The notes under the pieces are model-generated. The model searched no databases. It was given only the letters and a program-made list of their open reading frames with translations, and had not been told where the DNA came from. From Talpa occidentalis (Eukaryota; Chordata; Mammalia; Eulipotyphla; Talpidae), in NCBI RefSeq assembly GCF_014898055.3, contig NW_023601104.1:78041106-78105105 (forward strand): a stretch of 64,000 bases of DNA. Direction: 5' to 3'. This document shows positions 47,126 through 57,544 of the stretch, one piece after another. How positions within the stretch are numbered: position 1 is the stretch's first letter; every line of letters starts with the position of its first letter. Made by a program: the position numbers and the translations under genes.

Positions 47126-48630
47126 AGAGGGATAAGGCAGGTCATCTCCAAGGCAGACAGAAGGCAGAGAGGGTCCCCGCGCTTGCGAGGAGAGAAAAAC
47201 TGCTGTCTGGGGACTGGCGCCCCCCCTCCTCCTCCGTCCCTCCTCCCTCCCTGTCCCCTCCAGCACACCATTGTTTCTCTTTGTATTTTTTTTTTAATTC
47301 TTGGTTTTCTCTGACAAAGGGAACCTTTTAATTTTTTATGTAAAAGTTTATTAAATTTGATTCTGAAATTTCCATTTACATCAGCTGCAGACCTCTCGAT
47401 ACCCAGCTGAGCGGTGTTCATTTATGTGGCTCCCCAGTCGTCCAGCCAAAGGGTTCCTGTGGTCTCAGGAGCCACAGGGAGCCCCAGACTGCTGGGTCCT
47501 CAGGCTTTCCCAGAGGGGCGCCATGGCGCCTCCTCAGAGCAGACTGGAGCAAGGAGCAAGGGACAGAGGGCAAAGCCTTACATGACAGTGATTGAGGGAG
47601 CAGGAAGTCCCCCCTGGGGTCATCCATTTGTGTGAGAAACTGCAGCCCTGGTGGGCTTGGGAAGGACACTGGTCCAGGGAAGTAGCTTCCAGCCTCGGAC
47701 CCAGCCGGAGGCGACTCCCTGAGATGGGGCCTTCCTCCATCTGCCCCCTGCGAGGACTCACTGACAGTCTTTGATGGGTTATCCATTAGCGCTCCTTCCA
47801 GGGCTTTGGAAAAAATCAGCTTTTTCCTTAGGTGCTGGGTTTACTAAATCTCACCTGCCAAACACAGTGCTCCAGGACATGAAGGCCTGAGAGGCACTGT
47901 CAGCACCAGTGGGCCATTTTCACCTTTACATGTCCAGCCACCTCCTTCCTTGCACGGTGGACCTGGAGGGTGGGGCAGAGAGGTCTCAGGGACAGACCTG
48001 GCAGATGGAGAAGAATTTGGACCCTGCCAAGTTGCAAGGATCCTCCTGAACAATTGGACCAGCTAACACCTCCTTTCAGGCACTTCCTGCCCACCCCTCT
48101 GGCCTCTGGTGAAGGACCCACTCAGTGTACTTCTACCTGGAGAGCCAGAGGACATGTGCACCGAGCACCTGGGAACAAAGAAAGGACTGGAATTGAGCGT
48201 GGGTGATGACAGACAGCTGCTGCCCAGGTACCTCGGGGAGAATGAGATGGGGTGCAGGGGGTTGGGGCTGGCCCTGTGTTGAACCTGTAGCCATCACACC
48301 AGCCAGCCCCTTCACTCTTCTGCCCTCAGCACCGGCAGCATTTCAGGGTCTAGCCTGCACAGGAAGTTTCTCAGGCTCGTGTCACACATCTCCCCACTCT
48401 GTAGGCGTTTTGCAGATGAGGGTAGAGATGCCAGAGAGTACAACAATGCAGATGGTGGCATTGCCAGGATGAGGACAGGGCTGTACTTCTGATCTTCCGG
48501 TTGAGTGAAGTCATTAGGCTATTAAGTTTCCTTTCTGCCTCTTGCTCTTCAGGATCAATGAGGGAGCCATGATGCTTTTCTTTAAGGAGATCATTAGAAT
48601 CACAAATGGAAAATCGGAGGGAGACTTGGA

Positions 48631-48681
48631 GACACACACACACACACACACCCCCCACACGCACGCACGCATGCACGCACA
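48631..48681. repeat. CA-type microsatellite, compound
   Basis: (CA)n followed by a short C run and (GCAC/GCAT)n. It is likely polymorphic. The poly-THTP translations across it are artefacts. Confidence 0.95.
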
Positions 48682-49480
48682 CTTTCTCTCCTTGTGGACT
48701 AAGAGTTGCATTACCTCATGTAGCCACTGAGTGGTGTGTTTGGGCCATGCACTTGGCTCCAAAGACATTTCTCTAAACAGCAACAGAAAAACATGTTTAA
48801 CCTTTTTTAAAAAAAAAAAAAGAAGTACATCTTACTTTGGGTGAAATTCGATGACAGATTGAATGCACTTTCCACCATGTCCTGGCTCCACTTCTCTTGT
48901 CTTTGTCCTTTCATTGACTTGACTGCATGTGATTGCCATGACTATGAGACCCGCATAGCCAGGGGACTGTCCTCACATCTCATTGATGGGGAAATTGTGC
49001 ACCACTCAGACCTAGATTCTCCTGCAAGTCCTCCCTAGGGTGCTTGGAACCATCCTCAGGACATGGGGAGCAGATGTCCAAGCTTTGCCTCTAGTCACTG
49101 CTGCTCTCAGCAAAGAACTCACACCCAGCTCTCCCAGCAGCCTCCACTATGCTGATTCTCAGGGGTTCACAAGAGGCAAATGTGGATGTGAAATGGAGAT
49201 TTTCTCCCTGATGCTTCCTAGAGATTTTCTTATCAGAGTGATCCCCCTATGTGCCTCTTCAGCTTTGTTCTAGATGAGCCATCTTCTATCCTACAGCTGT
49301 TTATTGAGATCCTTACATAGGCTAAGCGCTGGGAATCAGCTCAGTTTCTCCATCTAGAACATGAGCAGCTGGATCCCTCCAGCTCAATTTTTTTTGTGAT
49401 TCCCAGATTCTGTCTGCTTCTGTGATCTTTCATTTTTTTTTTTCAATGCCTCCAACTGATCCCAACTGCATCATAGCATC

Positions 49481-49694
49481 CATGTGGTTCTTAACCAGGG
49501 GTGATTTTGCCTCCCAGGCACATTGGGTAATATCTATCACGTTTTTGGTTGTCACATAGTGGGGGTGGGGCATCACTGCCTTTAAGTGGGTAGAAGCAGA
49601 AGTTGCTGCTCAACACCCTATGATGCACAGGGCAGCCCCTGCAACAGCATCACCCAGCCCAAACTGGCAATAGTGTTGAGGCTGAGAAACCCTG
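49481..49694 (+). mobile_element. MER20 hAT element, plus orientation
   Basis: 'gtggttcttaaccagggg', 'attttgcctcccaggcacatt', 'ttttggttgtcacatag' and a terminal 'gaggctgagaaaccctg' give a nearly full-length MER20 just 250 bp upstream of the RGS-domain exon. Confidence 0.9.
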
Positions 49695-49944
49695 ATGGAG
49701 AGAGAAAACTCTGGTAACCAGAAATATGGCAATCTTTGGATATGAGCTGCTTTTCAAGTCTCCATGATGGTGGAGCCCCATTTGCATTTTCAGTAGTCTT
49801 TGTAACCTACAAAGTGATAGCAGGGAAGACTGGGGGGGGGCACAGTGTGAGTTTTACAGGATGTCATTCCTGGGGACCACATCCAATGGCGTCCATTCTT
49901 TGACTGAGCCCCCTGGAACTGACTGTGTGTATGTTCCACTTTAG

Positions 49945-50131
49945 GTTCTGGTTGGCTGTCCAAGATCTCAAAAAACAACCCCTCCAGGATGTGGCCAAGA
50001 GGGTGGAAGAAATCTGGCAAGAGTTTCTGGCTCCAGGGGCCCCAAGTGCAATCAACCTGGATTCTCACAGCTATGAGATAACCAGCCAAAACGTCAAAGA
50101 TGGAGGAAGATATACATTCGAAGATGCCCAG
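49945..50131 (+). CDS. RGS6: RGS6 exon: RGS domain, central part (last exon in window)
   Basis: This 187-bp exon, the longest here, has acceptor ttccactttag (ends 49944) and donor gtttgc (50132). It completes arginine, then reads [54 protein letters not shown] and RYTFEDAQ, ending in phase 0. The Asn of INLDS aligns with Asn128 of RGS4, the second catalytic-site asparagine. The remaining RGS helices, which carry the Leu159/Asp163/Arg167 equivalents, must come from the next exon. That exon is not present in the remaining 13.9 kb as far as I can read. Confidence 0.96.
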
Positions 50132-51363
50132 GTTTGCTTATCTGCTCAGACGGTTCTGTTACAAGCCATTCATTGGCCCATCCCACCACCTCACCCTGTA
50201 CTATGAGTCCGAAGCATTGCATGTAGTGAGAATTTCAGGTTTTATTATTTATAAGGCCATCAGCAGAAAGCATTCCACATATGCACGCAATGAAATTCTA
50301 GGAGGAATTAGTGGCATTATTACATAGGAATAAACTTTGTAGTTATATGTGTTATCATTTCCAGAAAAAATCTCGAGAGTTTTATAAAATCTCAACTCCA
50401 TTAATAAGTCAGTCATAACACATCAGCGAAGTGGGTAGAGGTGTCACGGGGCCATGAGTCCAGGCCATGTCCAACTGTCACGTCCATGCTCCACATACCA
50501 CCAGCAGGACCCCCAGTGTGCTTTGCTCTTTGGGGAGCACTCTGCATTCCAGGCCCTGTACTATGGGATGAGATGCCACAAAGAACAAACAAAAGCCTTA
50601 AGGAGGTTACAACCTAGTGGGGGAGTTTGAACAACAGAGATGTGCCTCACGGTGTGAGCTCTAGGAGGTGAGGAAGCCATCATCACAGGAGGCACCCCTC
50701 ACTCTGTGTGGTCCAGTGACAGCCCAGATGCTGGGGCGGATGGCAAAAGAAACAGAAGCCACCCCAGACAGTAAACTTTATCTTGAGGGCTGGGAGCCAC
50801 CATTTCCAAAGATAAGCATCAGATCCGTTTCTTACTTCCTGGCCCTTAAGTTTCATTTCCTCCTGCCATCCTTCATCCTACCTCTGGGCTTAAGGTTTTG
50901 CTCTTATCTCCTCAACTGCCTTCATTTCTCGCACCTGTGGGGTCCCCTGTTGAAAATTGGGCAGTTCGCCCTCCCATAGACATTCTTATCGCACTTGGGA
51001 AGCTCAGAGGCTCCTAGGCAAGTAATTGCATTGTGTCCCACATCATTTCGAATTGCTTTGTCATTTGCTCAGAACTTCAGAATGGAAACATTCACCAACC
51101 TCAACAGTATAATTATCTTTTCTCTCCTGGTCGTGAACTCCACTGAATGCCTATGCCAGGTGGATTTGGTTTGTAGAGTTCATTGTCTTCACTTTATGAA
51201 ATCATGAGTTCCTCACACCCTTTGCAACATCAAAGCAAAATGTTTGAGTCATGATAAATCTCTTTTTTTATTGGATAGATGTCTGTATGTGCATATGTAT
51301 ATGCTCCAAAGGACATATTGACATAACCTGTTGAGGAGGGTAATAGAGAAATTCCATGTGGGA

Positions 51364-51445
51364 GGAGAAGCTCCATAAGTGATGGAGAAGCTTTCTGATT
51401 GATGGAGAAGTCCCGGGTAATGAAGAAGCTCCCTAGGTGAATGAT
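51364..51445. repeat. Degenerate minisatellite, four 20-bp units
   Basis: The units start ggagaagctccat (51364), ggagaagctttct (51384), ggagaagtcccgg (51404) and gaagaagctccct (51422). Each carries a ga-tgat-type end. They are diverged, so not recently amplified. Confidence 0.8.
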
Positions 51446-51539
51446 CTGAAGTGCAAAGTTCAACCATTCATGAGGCCACTACTCAGAACCTTGACGCATC
51501 AACCCAGTATCATCACACTGCACATAAGATAAGAAAGGA

Positions 51540-53110
51540 TTTATTTTAATCTTGTATTCTGGAAATGTGTAGACCTGTGGAAACAAATCTTTAGGGACTG
51601 TAATCCAACCTCAGCAATCGTTAATATAAGACTGAGTTCATCATCTATGTCCACACCCACTTTTCCAACTACAACTGAGTTATTTTAAAGCAAATCAAAG
51701 ACATTGTATCACTTCACCTGTAAATGCTTAGGTTTGTATCCCTACATGAAACTGGCATGACCACAATACCATTCTCATATTTCAACAAATTATCAATATA
51801 CCTCAGGCAAGACTTCAAATTTATAGTATTTCCATAAATGCCTATTATAGAAACCTAATTTAAAATCAGAATCCAAATAAGGGCCACATATTCCAGTAGA
51901 TTGCCTATGCCTTTAAGTGCCTTTTAATCAACAGGTTCCTTTTGCAGTGTTTGATGAAAAAATTATATCCTTTGTCCTATAAAGATTCGCACAGTGGATT
52001 TTTTTCTGATTGCAGACCTGTGGTTCTATTTAATGTGTTCTTCTACCATCTGTATTTACTATAAATTATAGTCTGGTTTAGATATGTAATCAAATTTATA
52101 GGGTTTGGGGGCAAAACCATTTCACTGATCGTGTTGTGCACTTTTATCAGAAGGTACATCATGTTTGACTATCTCTTTTGATGATCTTAGCTGTCATAGA
52201 TGTTTATCATTTAGATTCATTTTTAGTAATTAAGGATTAGTGATGTTCTGATTCTATCATTCTTAATTTATTAGCTGAAATATAAATAATTAAATGTATC
52301 TACTATTTGTTATCTAGTATTACAGTGAATATAGGAAAGATGCAGTAATTGACTCTTTCCCCTTTTTTGGCCAGTTGTCAAATAATGTATGGTTTACTAT
52401 TCTCATCCAAAGGTGAACAATTATGATCTTTAATATTTTTTTAGTATGTTTGTAAGCTCATCGGATTAAACATATTTGGTGTGTTTTAATTCATTTTGTT
52501 TATTGTTTATTGATGGGTGATAGCATCTCTAGCCAGTTGGCTCCTTCTGACATGACCCTCGTAGCCTTTGATATTATCTAAATATCAAGGAAGCTAAGAT
52601 ATTCCAGGCTCTGTTGCAGACCTAGAACTAGCCATGTCTCCATGGGCTTTTGTCCCCCTTAGTGGGAAATGCTTTATAGAGACCATAATCTAGAAACTTC
52701 AGGGTGCTCATTGTTCCTCACTCCTAGATCTTTACAGAGGACAGAGTAGGAAATAAGTGGTTATTGTTTATAATAAAAATATACCATGAGTTCATACTGA
52801 TTCTTTTTCAAATTCAAAACAATAAGGATGAGTTATTTATAAAATAAATATCTGTGCCTACTTTCTCTATGATGAGAATACTGGTTCTCAAGACAGCATA
52901 GATAACAGCATCAGTTTTTCACACCAGTTCTCACTGACTTTATTCTGCATTACCACAGAGCAATCCTAGTGCCAACAGCAGCAGCAACAATATGATTACC
53001 ATCAGGCACTTAATTGTTGCATAGTATTCTTTTGTGTGGAAGCACCACAGTTTAGTCAACCAGTCCTCTGTTCTTGACATTTATATTGTTTCTAATTCAA
53101 GAAATATTTG
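51540..53110 (-). repeat. Old L1M remnant, antisense
   Basis: AT-rich sequence with 'gtggttctatttaatgtg', 'attctatcattcttaatttattagctg' (near 52251), 'ccttctgacatgaccctcg' (52543) and 'tgtctccatgggcttttgtc' (52634) matches the order of old L1M 3' UTR sequence. The continuation near 53030-53110 ('tagtattcttttgtgtgg') is also L1-like. It may comprise more than one fragment. Confidence 0.7.
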
Positions 53111-53704
53111 ATAGGGAAACTTAAGAAGTCAGCACATTGTGCCTTAGCGAGTCGTGAATACACACCTTCCATTAGTACCATGCCCTGCATGTCTCAGGGA
53201 CTTCCAAATACATTATATCACATTCTTGAGATTGCACTTCTCTAATTCCTCACTACCTGTTAGGATTAGTCGCCTATGAATTCAAATGAACCTTCTTCCT
53301 AAACCATTTTCTGACTATAGCCTGTTCCCTTTTGGTTTTTAGTGTGTTCCCACCATAAATACACAAAGTGCATCTGACTAGCCATAAATTCCCCAAGTCA
53401 TCCTTCCCTCATCTGTAGAAGAGATGCAGTGGTGCCTACCATAGGGGCAGAGAGTGGGGCAGGAGACATGAAGCCTTCTTAGGTAGTTAACTACCAGTGT
53501 CTGGCCCGGAGTAAGATGGCAAATATTTACTATTTTCTTTTTCGAATGTCAGTACTTCTGTTTTTCTACTTTTATGTTTAGTACCAAAAAAGTCAAGTAA
53601 TTGCATGTAACCTTAGCACCCAGAGATGACCCCTGTTTTGTTGTATTTTCTTCCTCAATTTATGTATACTGGGTGATTCAGTAGCCTGCCTTTTGCACAA
53701 AACT

Positions 53705-54503
53705 AGGGGTTGGTTTAAAACTCTAATTTTTTTTTCTGTAAAAGGACAGATAGTATAAATTGTAAGCTTTGTGGGTCATACAATCTATGTCACAAATACT
53801 CAGTCCTGCCCTATGAAAGTAAGCACATTGTAAGAATGTGACATTTTAAACAGCAGAAATGAATGGGTGTGGCTGTGTGCCAAAAGTATTATGGACACTG
53901 AAAGTTCAATTTCATGTAACTATTCATAAAATATTACTCTTCTTTTGATTTTTTTCAACCATTTTAAAATGTAGGAGGAAGGGTTGAGGGTAATGTACTA
54001 GAGCATTGGCTCTGAGCTTTGGTGGGGAGTCAGTGAAACTCATGCACATGTGGAGGTATGAGGCTGTGCTCCCCAAATTACATAGTTATGTAGTTGAATG
54101 ACAAACCAATTTTATTTTTTTAAAGATTTCTTTATTTATGCATACAAGAACTGGGGTACAGGCCAGAGGTGCTGGGGGGAGGGTGAGAGGATTCACCAGA
54201 GACAGAGTGGGGAACAGAACAGGCAGACTGACTGAAATACACTGCTGAGGGGAGCAGCGGGTGAGACAGGAGAGGTCTGCTGTGCCGTGTGTGTAGCTCC
54301 CTGGTGGTGATTGAACTCGTGCTGCAGTGGCTGTGAATAGCTTCATTGTGCTGCAACTTAACCCCTTTTACCACCAGGGAGTCCCACAAACCAATTTGAC
54401 TTAAAAAAAAAAATAAAAATGGGAAAATCATCAGTTCACAAGACAAAAAGAAATAGACAGCAGACAGTAGTTGAGCCACAGGCCATATCTGAAACCCCTG
54501 AGC
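53705..54503 (+). mobile_element. hAT-type element split by a SINE
   Basis: 'tctgtaaaaggacagatag', 'gctttgtgggtcatacaatc' (53768), 'gaatgggtgtggctgtgtgcc' (53861) and, beyond the SINE, 'caggccatatctgaaacccctg' (54479) are in the order of a widespread mammalian hAT-like repeat. I cannot name the subfamily with certainty. The SINE at 54113-54385 interrupts it. Confidence 0.65.
54113..54385 (-). repeat. tRNA-derived SINE, minus, perfect 12-bp target duplication
   Basis: The tail side (left) begins tattttt..aaagatttctttatttatgc and the right end is ccaccagggagtccc. The flanks acaaaccaattt (54101-54112 and 54386-54397) are identical. It lies inside a hAT element, so it is the younger insertion. 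Confidence 0.92.
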
Positions 54504-54686
54504 CAAAGGAAACCAGTGAAATGCTTTACAAAATCCACAAAGACAGACAATAGAATATTGAGAGTATACTGTAAGCGCAGTCTGTGTGGAGAGTAGGCTG
54601 AGGAGACATCCTCTTGGGGCAGGAACAGCAGTGCACCAATCAGAGAAGGATGGGGCAAAGTGGGACTGAGCGGACCTTGGGGAATC

Positions 54687-54746
54687 AGCCAGCCCTGGAC
54701 ACTCAGCCGGGGAGTTAGCCAGCCCTGGACACTCAGCCTGCCTTCC
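54687..54746. repeat. Tandem duplication, 30-bp unit, two copies
   Basis: agccagccctggacactcag occurs at 54687 and again exactly 30 bp later at 54717. It lies in non-repeat intron sequence and explains the repeated motif in the long minus-strand open frame there. Confidence 0.93.
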
Positions 54747-55018
54747 CTTCCCACCCAGTACTGAGCCTGCTCCCTGGTGCTGGCCGCAGGTATGCTGCCA
54801 GGTCACATTCATCCTGGATTATTAGTGCTGAGGGCTTGGTTGTCATACTGAGACCTGGAGTCATTCTGATCCCTAAAGAAGGGCCTTGAACAGGGGAGCC
54901 TTGAACGGGCTCCTATCCTGTGTCTGCCAAACAGTTTACCTGGGATTGTACAGTGATGTGCTTTAATCTGCTCTCCTTTGTTTGTCCATCTGCTAAGTGG
55001 GAATTGTGACACCTTTGA

Positions 55019-55050
55019 AACACACACACACACACATACACACACACACC
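55019..55050. repeat. (CA)n microsatellite
   Basis: About 15 CA units with one interrupting TA. No other structure is visible. Confidence 0.95.
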
Positions 55051-55584
55051 ATTGAACTACTGAGCTCCTGGTGGCTTCCTCAGCTAGTCGTGATGGTTCT
55101 TGGAGTTCCTGGTGTTGAGCAGAATGCTAGTGTAAGTGAGCCTGTGTCCTCCTGTTAGGGGTCAGTAGCCAGAGTGAAGCCTCAGCCAGATTTATAGACT
55201 CGCTTGAATTGGGGGCTGAGGGTGAGGTGCAGGCTCTTTCAGAGGATTTTGGTTTTTATCTGGCCACATGCATTGTTGTAGCAAAGTTAATTGCCTGTGT
55301 TTGCTTCCTGTGGAAATATTTCACAAGTCACCCTGTCAGCACGGTCCCAGCATTTGCACTTGTGTTTTTGCTGATCCATTTGGGTTTTTTGAAAATTTGG
55401 GCCAAGACCAAATCTTCCATAAAGGTCTGTGGGCTGTGACCATAGCCCTCAGCCATTTGCTGTATTGTTCCAATTTCAAAAATTTAGCCTTGTGAAGGGA
55501 GAGAAAAAAAAAACAAACAACAGAAAAATGGGCCATGCTTTTTTACTCAGTTCTTTATGCTAGGAGTTGACTCTTATTGGTGGG

Positions 55585-55730
55585 TGGCACCACAGCACCC
55601 ATGTCGCCACCTACCTGCTGTATGGTCTCAGGCAAGGCCCTTGGTCTTTTCTGCTTTAGTTTCCTTGTCTGTGAAATATGGATTTTGGGGGAGTAGATGA
55701 GCTAATAACTTTGAAAATTCTTTCAATGTG
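55585..55730 (+). repeat. MIR SINE remnant
   Basis: 'cctgctgtatggtctcaggc' and 'ctttagtttccttgtctgtg' are MIR core landmarks. Confidence 0.75.
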
Positions 55731-56915
55731 TGAACTCGCTGAAATGAATGAGTTTAGTATTAGCTGAGGTCCAGGTTCAATCAGAAAATAATTCTCTGAA
55801 GAAGATATCTGGTCTTGGAAAGAGTTTTTAGGGTGAAATAGAATTATGTAAGAACCAAATCAGGGGACCTAGAGTGTCATCCTAAGGAAGTAAAATTTCC
55901 TGGTCTACAGATTGTAGGAAAACATTGAAGATTCTGAGCTACAGGTGGATGAATTGGATGGTGGTGGGCAGGGTGGCTGGAGTCAAAAGAGATCTGGATC
56001 TCGGGACATGTTGTCTAAAGCTGTGCTGGCAGGTTTTGGAGAGAAGGATGAAACCACAGGAAGTAGAAAGAATGAGGACTACCTCTGAGGGCATTTACCT
56101 CTTTCCAGAACCCCCACGGGCTCCAGGAGGGAGATGGGGTTGACTGGCTGATACAATAGCTGCCTGGCTTCAATTTTAAAAGTCTCAGAGCATCCAAGGA
56201 TGTTCCAAGGACTATGTCACTGGGTCAATTCAATCATTTGTCCATCTCCCTAACCATTCATTTCATGAACATCCTTTCTCTCACTCAAGTGTGAGACCTT
56301 GACCTGTGGGCACAAAGTTCTATACTGAGGAAAATTACAAAGGAAATAGGAGGCCCGGGTGGCTTGCTGCCATCAGGCAGAGCTTGTCTAAGAACATGGC
56401 ATTCTTTACAGACAAAACAAGCCTCAGAAAAACACTTCATGGAGATTGAATTGGATTGAAAATCTGTCTGTCAAGTGGATTGACAGTTGAATGGGGATTG
56501 AGGCCCAACCCTCCACTGACTTTGGTCCCTGAATATCCTCACCTAGACTTCCTACCTGTCTGAGCCCCACTTCTTTAGCTTTTATAAGTCCCTATGACAC
56601 CAAAGCAGTGTTCTGCACATGGCTCAGGTTTTTTAAAAAAAAATGCCCTGACCACTTAATACAGACTTTTAGCACCCTTAGTTATACCTATCCATTAAAA
56701 AAAAAAAAGCTGGCAATTTTCCCCTGACTTCCCACTTATACAAAAGCTTGCCAAACCTTGGGAGCGTATATAGTAGGTGATCAATAAACACTGGTTACAT
56801 TAAATTTCTACAATATGCCAATTCAGCAAAACTGGGAATACCCACTAAGATGTTCTAGACATGGGGACTAATTGGCTGCATAGGAGGGTCCTTCCCCTTA
56901 AGCAGACCTCCATTT

Positions 56916-57544
56916 TTTTTTAAAGATTTATTTTTATTTATACAAGAGCTGGCGTACAGGCCAGAGTTGCGGGAGGGTGAGAGGATTGACCAGAGATAGA
57001 GCAGGGAGCAGAACAGGCAAACAGGGCCTCCCCGGTGGCGCAGCGGTTGAGCGCTGGGTTGCGAAGCTGCCCGCGGCCTCTGTAGCGCCGGTTCGATCCC
57101 CGGCTGCTCCCCGGCCACCAGAGGAGGGTCCCACATGGCGCGCAGACCTCTCCTGCTGCCCGCTGCTCCCCTCAGCAGTGTACTTCAGTCCCTCTGCCTG
57201 CTCTGCTCCCCGCTCTGGCTCTGGTGAATTCTCTCACCCTCCCGCGCTTCTGACTGTACCCAGTGCTTGTATAAACAAAAAAAAACAAACAAACAAATAA
57301 ATGAATAAATAAATAAAACATGCCTCTATTAAAAAAAAAAAAAAAAAAACAAGGTCAAAAAAAAAAAAAAAAAGAACAGGCAAACAGACCAAAAGCACTG
57401 CTGAGGGGAGCAGCGGGTGAGAAGGAGAGGTCTGCCTCACCATGTGGGATTCTTTCTGACCGGCTGGGAATCGAACCAGCACTGCGGAGGCTGTGGACAG
57501 CCTCACAGCACTGTGCTCAACCCGCTACGCCACTGGGGATGCCC
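56916..57544 (-). repeat. tRNA-derived SINE, minus, interrupted by a second SINE
   Basis: The two halves (56916-57024 and 57388-57544) together make one minus-strand copy: tail ttttaaagatttatttttat on the left and head end gccactggggatgccc on the right. The flanks 'agacctccattt' (56904-56915) and 'agccctccattt' (57545-57556) are its target duplication with one mismatch. The inner plus copy at 57025-57372 splits it. Confidence 0.93.
57025..57372 (+). repeat. tRNA-derived SINE nested in another SINE, long compound tail
   Basis: The head is ggcctccccggtggcgcagc, the A box is tggcgcagcgg, the B box is ggttcgatccc and the 3' end is gtacccagtgcttgtataaa. It is the youngest-looking copy. The tail is long: A/CAAA/TAAA repeats, a short non-A segment (catgcctctatt), then two A runs separated by caaggtc. 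The flanks agaacaggcaaacag (57010-57024 and 57373-57387) are an identical 15-bp duplication. Confidence 0.95.

Larger units (their letters stand above)
41977..49944 (+). other. RGS6: RGS6 intron (8 kb), partly GC-richer and repeat-poor
   Basis: Two minus-strand SINEs (43169-43441, 43787-44068) occupy the first part. From about 44100 to 48600 there is no interspersed repeat I can recognise and GC content is visibly higher. This block holds a CTCF-like motif (46261-46279) and a palindromic MEIS-like cluster (47093-47125). A CA-type microsatellite (48631-48681) and a MER20 (49481-49694) follow. The open frames at 44896-45297, 46699-47067 and 46772-47266 show no domain. Confidence 0.8.

Noticed and set aside
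46772..47266. 164-codon minus-strand open frame overlapping other frames in the GC-richer block
   Set aside because: Higher GC lowers stop frequency, several frames are open at once, and none shows a domain or codon bias.
54132..54812. 226-codon open frame on the minus strand, the longest in the window
   Set aside because: It runs through a SINE, part of a hAT element and a 30-bp duplication, has no domain, and the SINE part encodes the same peptide pattern seen at every other copy.
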